From Eubacterium sp. (GTDB lineage Bacteria; Bacillota; Clostridia; Lachnospirales; Lachnospiraceae), in NCBI GenBank assembly GCA_020844525.1, contig JAJGAH010000114.1, forward strand, positions 1 through 7,464: a DNA stretch of 7,464 nt, in the 5' to 3' direction. This document shows, in pieces, positions 1 through 5,788 of the stretch; the first letter of the stretch is position 1; each line of letters starts with the position of its first letter. The notes beneath the pieces were generated by a model. It had not been told where the DNA came from, searched no databases, and saw nothing but the letters and a program-made list of their open reading frames with translations. The position numbers and the translations under genes were made by a program.

Positions 1-997
1 CGGCATTGCCAATGCTGCCACCGGAAAGCAGGGCTATGAGGCCTGCCGCAGAACAGCAGAGGCTGCTTCGGCGGCACTGCATATTCCGGTGGATTCTGTC
101 CTGATTGGTTCAACCGGCGTAATCGGCGCACAGATTCCTGTGGATGTGATCGAAAAGGGCATCGGCATCCTGACACCGATGCTGGACAATTCCAGAGAGG
201 CAGCTTCCATTGCCGCACAGTCGATTATGACGACCGACACACATCCAAAGGAAGTATCCGTATCCATTGAGCTGGGAGGCAAAACGGTTACCATCGGTGG
301 CATGTGCAAGGGCGCAGGCATGATTCATCCCAATATGTGCACGATGCTTTCTTTTCTGACTACAGATGCGGTGATCTCCAAACAAATGCTGCAGGAAGCG
401 CTGTCTTCTGTCGTGAAAGACACCTACAATATGATTTCTGTAGATGGAGATACCTCAACCAATGATACCTGTGTCATCCTCGCCAATGGTCTGGCGGGAA
501 ATGATGAGATTACTGCAAGGGGAGAGGATTATAACAGGTTTCAGCAGGCCCTGTTTGAAGTGAACCGGGAACTTGCCAAGATGATTGCAGGTGACGGAGA
601 GGGTGCCACCAGATTGTTTGAAGTTAAGGTTGTACATGCGAAGACAAAGGATCAGGCGGTTGTTCTGGCAAAATCGATCGTGACCTCAAATCTTACAAAG
701 GCTGCCATCTACGGGCGGGATGCGAACTGGGGAAGAATTCTGTGTGCGATGGGGTATTCCGGTGCGAAATTTGATCCGGAAAACGTGGATCTTTATTTTG
801 AAAGCAAGGCTGGGAAAATCAAGATTGTGGAAAACAGCGTTTCGACCGGGTATAGTGAGGAAGAGGCAACGCGGATCCTCTCCGAGGATGCGGTAACCTG
901 TATTGCGGATATCAAGATGGGAGAGCAGGAAGCAACAGCCTGGGGCTGTGATCTTACTTACGATTATATCAAGATCAACGCGGACTACAGGTCCTGA
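1..997 (+). CDS. argJ: Bifunctional ornithine acetyltransferase / N-acetylglutamate synthase ArgJ (5' end missing)
   Basis: ArgJ transfers the acetyl group of N-acetylornithine to glutamate, releasing ornithine and regenerating acetylglutamate; bifunctional forms also use acetyl-CoA. The frame is open from base 2 and the visible part is 331 residues, so about 60-80 N-terminal residues lie upstream of the window. It opens with GIANAATG, the family's conserved region before the glycine-rich ASTGVIG-type motif, seen here as GSTGVIG. The self-cleavage site reads KGAGMIHPNMCTML: the Thr codon at 341-343 is the nucleophile and N-terminus of the beta chain, so the alpha chain ends at 340. Residue -1 is Cys, where the best-known enzymes have Ala. 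The C-terminus KINADYRS is the normal family ending, so the 3' end is intact. It is followed by argB and argD, as expected for an arginine operon. The GTG at 89 is internal and not the start. Confidence 0.97.
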   Translation, partial: GIANAATGKQGYEACRRTAEAASAALHIPVDSVLIGSTGVIGAQIPVDVIEKGIGILTPMLDNSREAASIAAQSIMTTDTHPKEVSVSIELGGKTVTIGGMCKGAGMIHPNMCTMLSFLTTDAVISKQMLQEALSSVVKDTYNMISVDGDTSTNDTCVILANGLAGNDEITARGEDYNRFQQALFEVNRELAKMIAGDGEGATRLFEVKVVHAKTKDQAVVLAKSIVTSNLTKAAIYGRDANWGRILCAMGYSGAKFDPENVDLYFESKAGKIKIVENSVSTGYSEEEATRILSEDAVTCIADIKMGEQEATAWGCDLTYDYIKINADYRS

Positions 998-1046
998 TAC
1001 CGGTGCAGATCACAGGCTCTGATACAGGTGCGGGTTACAGGTACTG
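986..1046. repeat. Degenerate 25-bp tandem repeat, about 2.4 copies
   Basis: Unit 1 is 986-1010, unit 2 is 1011-1035, and a partial third unit is 1036-1046. Units 1 and 2 match at 19 of 25 positions; the partial unit matches unit 1 at 10 of 11. Shared cores are ACAGG, CTGATAC and GGTGC. Unit 1 includes the last codons and stop of argJ, so the repeat looks like duplication of the gene's 3' end into the argJ-argB gap, later diverged. No function is evident. Confidence 0.7.
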
Positions 1047-1103
1047 TTCCGCCCGGGAATAAAGGCAGAGAAAAGGCAGGAAAAATATACAGAAGGAGCG
1101 GAA

Positions 1104-1997
1104 ATGGTTAATCAGAAGTATTTGGACAAGGCAGAGGTCCTGATTGAGGCACTTCCCTATATTCAGCGGTTTAACCGGAAAATCATCGTAGTCAAATACG
1201 GTGGAAGTGCCATGATTGATGAGGAATTGAAGAAGAATGTGATCAAGGATGTCGTTCTTCTGAAGCTGGTTGGTTTCAAGCCGATTATTGTGCACGGTGG
1301 CGGAAAGGAAATTTCCAGATGGGTCGGCAAGGTGGGTATGCAGCCCAGATTTGTCAACGGACTGCGTGTGACCGATGAGGATACCATGGAAATAGCGGAA
1401 ATGGTATTGAATAAGGTGAATAAGGAACTGGTCAGCATGGTGGAAAGCCTTGGTGTAAAGGCTGTTGGAATCAGCGGAAAGGATGGCGGGCTTCTTCAGG
1501 TTGACCGTAAATATTCAGGCGGAGAGGATATCGGTTATGTAGGGGACATCCGCAAGGTGAATCCCAAGATTCTGCAGGACCTTCTGGAGAAGGACTTCCT
1601 TCCGATTGTCTGCCCGGTCGGTGCCGATGAACACTATCATTCGTATAATGTCAATGCGGATGACGCGGCAAGTGCGATCGCAGAGGCTGTCAAAGCAGAA
1701 AAGCTGGCTTTTCTCAGTGATATAGAGGGCGTTTATTATGATAAGGACGATCCATCCACGCTGATTTCCCTGCTTACGATTGAGGAAGCCAGGGACCTGA
1801 TCGACAGCGGACATGTTGCGGGCGGAATGATACCCAAGCTCGAGAATTGCATTGACGCGATTCATAACGGTGTAAACCGTGTGCATATCCTGGACGGCCG
1901 GATTCCCCATTGCCTGCTTCTCGAGATCTTTACGAATAAGGGAATTGGAACCGCAATTTTAAAAAATGAAGAGGAAAAATTCAATCATGAAGACTGA
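1104..1997 (+). CDS. argB: Acetylglutamate kinase ArgB, arginine-sensitive type
   Basis: ArgB phosphorylates the gamma-carboxylate of N-acetyl-L-glutamate with ATP, the second step of arginine synthesis, in the cytoplasm. The 297-residue product fits the family. KYGGS with Lys31 and HGGG at residues 64-67 form the nucleotide and substrate loops. NVNAD at 182-186 and GGMIPK ending at Lys245 match the conserved catalytic and ATP-binding positions, and the [13 protein letters not shown] tail is typical. About 25 residues precede the first strand ([11 protein letters not shown]); this N-terminal helix marks the hexameric, arginine-inhibited kinases, which fits the cyclic pathway implied by argJ, where this enzyme is the feedback point. 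The start is supported by GAAGGAG at 1092-1098, five bases before ATG. The stop lies inside the start of argD, suggesting translational coupling. Confidence 0.98.
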   Translation: MVNQKYLDKAEVLIEALPYIQRFNRKIIVVKYGGSAMIDEELKKNVIKDVVLLKLVGFKPIIVHGGGKEISRWVGKVGMQPRFVNGLRVTDEDTMEIAEMVLNKVNKELVSMVESLGVKAVGISGKDGGLLQVDRKYSGGEDIGYVGDIRKVNPKILQDLLEKDFLPIVCPVGADEHYHSYNVNADDAASAIAEAVKAEKLAFLSDIEGVYYDKDDPSTLISLLTIEEARDLIDSGHVAGGMIPKLENCIDAIHNGVNRVHILDGRIPHCLLLEIFTNKGIGTAILKNEEEKFNHED

Positions 1998-3174
1998 GGA
2001 TTATATGAAGGAAACGGATACCTACGTGCTTCATACCTACAATCGTTTTCCGGTTGTGTTTGAAAGAGGCAGCGGGGTACATCTCTATGATACAGACCAG
2101 AAGGAATATCTGGATTTCGCGGCAGGTATTGCCGTTTTTGGCCTTGGATATGGAAACGCTGAATACAATGCAGCATTGAAGGATCAGGTTGACAAGATCA
2201 TTCACACATCGAATCTCTACTACAATGTGCCGCTTGCAGAGGCTGCGAGAAAGGTTGTTGAGTCCTGCGGTATGAGCCGTGTGTTCTTTACAAACTCCGG
2301 TACGGAGGCGATTGAGGGCGCAATCAAGGCTGCACGGAAATATGCCTGGCTGAAGGACCGTGGCACGGACCATGAAATTATCGCGATGCGTCATTCCTTC
2401 CACGGAAGGAGCCTGGGGGCATTGTCTGTGACCGGAAATGCCGCGTATCAGGAACCCTTTAAACCGCTGATCGGCGGCGTCCGGTTTGCGGATTTCAATG
2501 ACCTGAAGAGTGTGGAAGAAAACATCACGGACAAGACCTGTGCGATCATCATGGAAACCGTCCAGGGTGAGGGCGGTATTTATCCGGCAACCAGGGAATT
2601 CCTTCAGGGCGTGCGAAGACTTTGTGATGAACATGATATCCTTCTGATTCTAGATGAGATCCAGTGCGGTATGGGAAGAACAGGACATCTCTGGGCATGG
2701 CAGGGATACGGAGTCCAGCCGGACATTATGACCTGCGCAAAGGCACTTGGATGCGGCGTTCCGGTCGGCTGCTTTGTGCTGAATGAAAAGGCAGCGGCAA
2801 ATTCACTGGTACCGGGCGATCATGGAACAACCTACGGAGGAAATCCCCTTGCCATGCGCGCCGTCAGTACGGTATTTGATTTGTTTGAAAAGTACCATAT
2901 TGTTGATCATGTCAGGGAGCTGACGCCATATTTCGAACATAAGCTGGATGCGCTGGTTGAAAAATATGATTTTCTGACAACCCGGCGTGGAAAGGGATTT
3001 ATGCAGGGCCTTGTTGTGTCCGGAAAGCCGGTGGGACAAATTGCGGCAAGAGCGCTTGAGAACGGTCTCGTAGTTATTACAGCGGGATCCGATGTGATCC
3101 GGCTTGTGCCACCGCTGATTATTGAAAAGGAAGACATTGATGAGATGATTCCCAGACTTGAGGCGTCATTCTAA
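1987..3174 (+). CDS. argD: Acetylornithine aminotransferase ArgD
   Basis: This PLP enzyme converts N-acetylglutamate semialdehyde and glutamate to N-acetylornithine and 2-oxoglutarate; some homologues also serve lysine synthesis. From the chosen start it is 395 residues, the usual length. Class III aminotransferase signatures are complete: NSGTEA at 103-108, SFHGR at 137-141, LDEIQ with Asp223 contacting the PLP ring nitrogen, the Schiff-base Lys252 in AKALG, and GTTYGG near 280-285. The ATG at 1987 overlaps argB by 11 bases. It has AAGAGGA at 1969-1975 as a somewhat distant Shine-Dalgarno sequence. An upstream in-frame ATG at 1966 has no good site, and ATG 2005 has GAGGA four bases away, so the start is uncertain by a few codons. 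Cotranscription with argB, probably with translational coupling, is likely. Confidence 0.96.
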   Translation: MKTEDYMKETDTYVLHTYNRFPVVFERGSGVHLYDTDQKEYLDFAAGIAVFGLGYGNAEYNAALKDQVDKIIHTSNLYYNVPLAEAARKVVESCGMSRVFFTNSGTEAIEGAIKAARKYAWLKDRGTDHEIIAMRHSFHGRSLGALSVTGNAAYQEPFKPLIGGVRFADFNDLKSVEENITDKTCAIIMETVQGEGGIYPATREFLQGVRRLCDEHDILLILDEIQCGMGRTGHLWAWQGYGVQPDIMTCAKALGCGVPVGCFVLNEKAAANSLVPGDHGTTYGGNPLAMRAVSTVFDLFEKYHIVDHVRELTPYFEHKLDALVEKYDFLTTRRGKGFMQGLVVSGKPVGQIAARALENGLVVITAGSDVIRLVPPLIIEKEDIDEMIPRLEASF

Positions 3175-3181
3175 CATCCAC

Positions 3182-3210
3182 TTGTATTTAACGCAAAAGT
3201 CCGCTACAAT
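3182..3210 (+). promoter_or_regulatory. Probable sigma-A promoter for the comEA-like gene
   Basis: A -35 element TTGTAT (3182-3187) and a -10 element TACAAT (3205-3210) are separated by 17 bases. The -10 matches consensus at five of six positions, the -35 at three of six. It lies just after the argD stop and would give a leader of about 90 bases before the ATG at 3307. It implies that the comEA-like gene starts its own transcription unit rather than relying on the arginine operon. Confidence 0.55.
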
Positions 3211-3255
3211 ATTTTTGGTCGGTTATCTCTGTGCCGGTATTTTTATCCTACGTTA

Positions 3256-3276
3256 ATCCGCTGTAAAAGAGCGGAT
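3256..3276 (+). promoter_or_regulatory. Perfect 7-bp inverted repeat in the comEA leader
   Basis: ATCCGCT (3256-3262) and AGCGGAT (3270-3276) are perfect complements around a 7-base loop, GTAAAAG. It lies downstream of the probable promoter and about 30 bases before the ATG, so it could be an mRNA hairpin or a protein-binding operator. There is no run of T after it, so an intrinsic terminator for the arginine genes is unlikely. Confidence 0.4.
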
Positions 3277-3306
3277 ATCAGTTCCATAAAATGACCGGAG
3301 ATAAAT

Positions 3307-4125
3307 ATGTTCGTAATATCACATAACAGGATTCAGTGGTGGACATCGGGCAGAAGTATTTGTGTGGTTCGCTGTGCATGGATATGCTTTGTTCTGCTGC
3401 TGGCTGTCTTTCCGATTTTTCTGAGTGGCTGCGGAAAGGATGAGGGGATTTATCAGTTCTCTTCAGTCTCTTCCGCGTCAGTGGATTCTTTAGCTTCTGT
3501 GACGGTTTCTTCCGATGAAACCGTCACAGAAGCTGCGCCTGCAGCGGGTTCTGATCCAGGTGTATCCGGAGAAGCTGGTTCCCCTGCACCGGATACTTCT
3601 GTGGGAGATGCTTCGGGTGCTGACGCTGCCCATGCTTCTGCATCAGAAGATACAATCTGCTACGTATATGTCTGTGGTGCTGTGCGCAATCCCGGTGTCT
3701 ATGCACTTCCCCTGGGAAGCCGTGTCTACGAGGCAATCGCCATGGCAGGCGGGGTGAATGAAGAGGCAGATGAACGCAGTCTGAATCAGGCATCTGTCAT
3801 AACAGATGGTCAGCAGATTACGGTTTATACCCGGGAAGAGATTGAGAGGCAGAGGGAGAGCGGCGGCGTTTTACCCGGGCAGGAGAGCGCGGAGGCTTCC
3901 GGCGATGCATCCTCAGCTGCAGCGCCGGTTAAATCCAGGGTTAACATCAATACTGCCACGAAGGAGGAATTGATGACACTGACGGGAATCGGTGAAACGC
4001 GGGCAAATGCTATTATCGCCTACAGAGAGGAGCACGGGGCTTTTTCACGCATCGAGGATATCATGCAGATTGAAGGAATCAAGGAAAAGTCCTTCGCGAA
4101 GATCAGAGACAGTATTGAAGTATAA
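3307..4125 (+). CDS. ComEA-like lipoprotein with SLBB-like and helix-hairpin-helix domains
   Basis: ComEA proteins bind double-stranded DNA at the cell surface during transformation. The 272-residue product has a basic N-region, a hydrophobic stretch at about residues 24-39 and a lipobox LSGC with Cys42, predicting a lipid-anchored extracytoplasmic protein. A low-complexity Ser/Ala/Asp linker (about 50-115) follows, then an SLBB-like domain at about 117-175 (YVYVCGAVRNPGVY, LNQAS, DGQQI). A second linker leads to the helix-hairpin-helix DNA-binding domain at 212-272 (VNINTATKEEL, LTGIGETRANAI, FSRIEDI, IEGIKEK). GGAG at 3297-3300 lies six bases before ATG. Bacillus subtilis ComEA uses a membrane anchor rather than a lipid anchor. 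No other competence gene is in the window, so DNA uptake is an inference; a surface role outside transformation is possible. An exceptional hairpin lies in the first linker's coding sequence. Confidence 0.9.
   Translation: MFVISHNRIQWWTSGRSICVVRCAWICFVLLLAVFPIFLSGCGKDEGIYQFSSVSSASVDSLASVTVSSDETVTEAAPAAGSDPGVSGEAGSPAPDTSVGDASGADAAHASASEDTICYVYVCGAVRNPGVYALPLGSRVYEAIAMAGGVNEEADERSLNQASVITDGQQITVYTREEIERQRESGGVLPGQESAEASGDASSAAAPVKSRVNINTATKEELMTLTGIGETRANAIIAYREEHGAFSRIEDIMQIEGIKEKSFAKIRDSIEV
3492..3534. repeat. Perfect 18-bp inverted repeat with 7-nt loop inside the comEA-like gene
   Basis: The arm AGCTTCTGTGACGGTTTC (3492-3509) and its exact reverse complement (3517-3534) flank the loop TTCCGAT (3510-3516). 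It encodes residues 63-76 of the linker, ASVTVSSDETVTEA, in a region tolerant of sequence change. A second, smaller stem (GCTGC / GCAGC) follows directly at 3532-3545. No T run follows, so it is not a normal intrinsic terminator. Confidence 0.9.
3562..3596. repeat. 8-bp inverted repeat in the comEA-like linker region
   Basis: GTATCCGG (3562-3569) and CCGGATAC (3589-3596) are perfect complements around a 19-base spacer. On its own this could be chance, but it lies less than 30 bases after the 18-bp hairpin in the same low-complexity coding region. Confidence 0.35.
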
Positions 4126-4178
4126 CTGTGGACAGACAGTCTTGCAGAGTTGTTTTTGTGGATGTAGAGGTCTGAGAA

Positions 4179-4868
4179 ATGGCAAATAAGGTTCTGGTAG
4201 TTGATGATGAGAAGCTGATTGTGAAGGGAATCCGTTTTTCACTGGAGCAGGATGGATATGAGGTGACCTGTGCCTATGATGGAGAAGAGGCGCTGAATCT
4301 GGCGAAAGAGAATGATTTTGATATTATTCTCCTGGACCTCATGCTCCCCAAAATGAGCGGTCTTGAGGTCTGCCAGCAGATTCGTGAATTTTCCAATGTG
4401 CCGATCATCATGCTGACAGCAAAGGGCGAGGATATGGACAAGATCATGGGACTTGAATACGGTGCCGATGATTATATCACAAAGCCCTTTAATATTCTGG
4501 AGGTAAAAGCCAGGATCAAGGCGATTCTCAGAAGAACCAGGAAGACGGAGAAAACAGAAGAGAAGACAAAGATCATTCAGGCGGGTGACCTGCGTCTGGA
4601 CATTGACAGCCGGCGTGTATTCATCGGGAACCGGGAGGTGAACCTCACTGCGAAGGAATTCGATGTTCTGCAGCTCCTGGCCTTTAATCCGAACAAGGTA
4701 TACAGCAGAGACAATCTTCTGAACATTGTCTGGGGATACGAGTATCCGGGAGATGTCCGGACGGTGGATGTCCACATCCGGAGACTTCGTGAGAAGATCG
4801 AAGAAAACCCGTCAGAGCCGCGCTATGTGCATACAAAGTGGGGTGTGGGATACTATTTTCAGGCATAA
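4179..4868 (+). CDS. OmpR/PhoB-family response regulator transcription factor
   Basis: This is a cytoplasmic DNA-binding regulator activated by phosphorylation from a sensor kinase. The receiver domain (about residues 3-118) has acidic residues Asp9 and Asp10, phospho-acceptor Asp53 in LLDLMLP, the switch residues Thr80 and Tyr99, and Lys102 in TKPF. The winged-helix effector domain (about 130-229) carries LTAKEFDVLQLL and RTVDVHIRRLREKIE, the recognition-helix region, and ends GVGYYF. At 229 residues it is the normal length. GAGG at 4167-4170 lies eight bases before ATG. It resembles the WalR/YycF and PhoP branch, but I cannot name the ortholog. No histidine kinase follows, so in this window it is an orphan; the partner may be elsewhere. 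The 53-base gap after the comEA-like gene and the 72-base gap before the next gene suggest cotranscription. Confidence 0.95.
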   Translation: MANKVLVVDDEKLIVKGIRFSLEQDGYEVTCAYDGEEALNLAKENDFDIILLDLMLPKMSGLEVCQQIREFSNVPIIMLTAKGEDMDKIMGLEYGADDYITKPFNILEVKARIKAILRRTRKTEKTEEKTKIIQAGDLRLDIDSRRVFIGNREVNLTAKEFDVLQLLAFNPNKVYSRDNLLNIVWGYEYPGDVRTVDVHIRRLREKIEENPSEPRYVHTKWGVGYYFQA

Positions 4869-4926
4869 GTTGTCTTTTGCGGGATGCAGTTCTGCTGTGC
4901 GGTTTTCGCAAAGAATATGCTCAGTC

Positions 4927-4935
4927 AGGGGGGAG
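4927..4935 (+). promoter_or_regulatory. Ribosome binding site that sets the start at 4941
   Basis: AGGGGGGAG ends five bases before the ATG at 4941. Two upstream in-frame ATGs, at 4884 and 4917, lack a site of this quality. The 4941 start also gives a clean N-terminus of basic residues followed by a membrane helix. Confidence 0.75.
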
Positions 4936-4940
4936 CTTCT

Positions 4941-5525
4941 ATGGCAGGCAGAAAAAGGAGACCGGATGACCGGCCGTTAAAATTGATCATGCTGATTCTG
5001 ATTGCAGTGATGGTGATTCTTTTTATCCATTTTCTGGCAAGCGGTTCTGGCAGACAGAGTACATCCTCAAATACCGAGGCGGTACAGGGAATTTCTGCCT
5101 CTTCCACGCTGACGCAGCCTGCACCTTCTGTAGCGGCTGATTCTAATTCAGTGGTTTCCGCCAGTGCCGGCAGTTCTTCAGATACACTGCAGGCCGTTTC
5201 CGTATCCTCTTCTTCAGGTAATGCGGGAAATTCTGTGCAGTCGGTTTCTGCATCGTCCAGTTCAACAGCTTCAGATAGCAGTGCTTCTGATTCCGCAAAG
5301 AAGGGAGATACCGCAACAATCACGGATGGGAGTGGCAATACGGTAACGGTTACCTTTGACAGTGGTGTTGCATGGTATGACGAGAGTGGAAATGTATATT
5401 CACCTCTGGGGTCCGGAAACTGGATGGATGAATCCGGTAATATCTATACGGAGACCGGGAAGAGCTCTGGTACTTCAGACGTATCCGCAGGTGGGAATGC
5501 TGGCAGGAATCTGCTGAATTCCTGA
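4941..5525 (+). CDS. Ser-rich single-pass membrane protein with C-terminal W-x-DESGN-x-Y repeats
   Basis: I do not recognise this family. The 194-residue product starts with a strongly basic cytoplasmic segment (residues 4-14, RKRRPDDRPLK), then one hydrophobic helix at about 15-33, giving an N-in, C-out topology without a lipobox. Residues 34-119 are a Ser/Ala/Thr/Val-rich extracytoplasmic linker, plausibly extended through the cell wall. The C-terminal part (120-173) begins KKGDTATITDGSGNTVTVTF, which looks like beta strands, and holds two 9-residue units, WYDESGNVY (145-153) and WMDESGNIY (161-169), spaced 16 residues apart. It ends in a Gly/Ser/Asn tail. Longer forms from ATG 4884 or 4917 are less likely. 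It follows the response regulator by 72 bases and is probably on the same transcript; an envelope-associated or accessory role is inference only. Confidence 0.85.
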   Translation: MAGRKRRPDDRPLKLIMLILIAVMVILFIHFLASGSGRQSTSSNTEAVQGISASSTLTQPAPSVAADSNSVVSASAGSSSDTLQAVSVSSSSGNAGNSVQSVSASSSSTASDSSASDSAKKGDTATITDGSGNTVTVTFDSGVAWYDESGNVYSPLGSGNWMDESGNIYTETGKSSGTSDVSAGGNAGRNLLNS

Positions 5526-5788
5526 CGATTGTCCGTGTTCTGACGGGGCTGCCTTTCGTTCTTATATCATGATGTCAGGGTCAGAAAATATATGACCGTG
5601 AGAATTTCAAGACAATTTCGTAATCACTTACCGATTGCCCCAAAAGCATATAAACTTGAGAAATGCCTGCGAATACCTGCGCGTTGTCCGGTACAATGCG
5701 TGGGTATTTTTTCAGTGGGACACACAGAAAAAATATGATATGATAGAACAATGTTCAGAGAAAACAGGGGGAGCACAGGGGAAGACGG
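5526..5788. other. 263-base intergenic spacer
   Basis: This is the largest gap in the window. It separates the membrane-protein gene from the acyltransferase gene. Near 5579-5597 there is a weak GGTCA/TGACC inverted repeat around an AT-rich loop. I found no convincing terminator (stem followed by T run), no tRNA and no credible small gene. The 3' end holds a probable promoter and a Shine-Dalgarno sequence for the next gene. Confidence 0.5.
5711..5744 (+). promoter_or_regulatory. Possible sigma-A promoter for the acyltransferase gene
   Basis: Two overlapping TATGAT elements (5734-5739 and 5739-5744) each match the -10 consensus at five of six positions. TTCAGT at 5711-5716 is a weak -35 at 17 bases from the first. 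The leader to ATG 5789 would be about 40 bases. The strong -10 with a poor -35 suggests a weak or activated promoter. Confidence 0.45.

Noticed and set aside
1035..1063. Possible internal promoter upstream of argB (TTACAG / AATAAA)
   Set aside because: Both elements match consensus poorly and the genes fit a single arg operon.
1408..1425. Tandem 9-bp duplication TGAATAAGG in argB
   Set aside because: It encodes the normal NK-V-NK stretch of the family and can be explained by coding constraint or chance.
1967..1983. ARG-box-like TGAA...TTCA pair at the argB-argD junction
   Set aside because: The half-sites are 9 bases apart rather than the spacing of the ArgR/AhrC operator, and the site is inside argB rather than at an operon promoter.
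1966..1986. Longer argD start at ATG 1966
   Set aside because: No suitable ribosome binding site, and it would extend the overlap with argB; 1987 gives the usual family N-terminus.
1981..2634. Minus-strand open frame (about 217 codons) opposite argD
   Set aside because: argD is complete with all catalytic residues on the + strand; the antisense translation shows no domain.
4884..4940. Longer N-terminus for the Ser-rich membrane protein from ATG 4884 or 4917
   Set aside because: The AGGGGGGAG site is placed exactly for ATG 4941; the extra residues add no signal feature.
5342..5354. GGTAAC-G-GTTACC near-palindrome
   Set aside because: Six-base arms are expected by chance in a window of this size, and it encodes repeated Thr-Val residues.
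5526..5575. Possible intrinsic terminator after the Ser-rich membrane protein gene
   Set aside because: The best stem is only about five pairs, including a wobble, and no T run follows.
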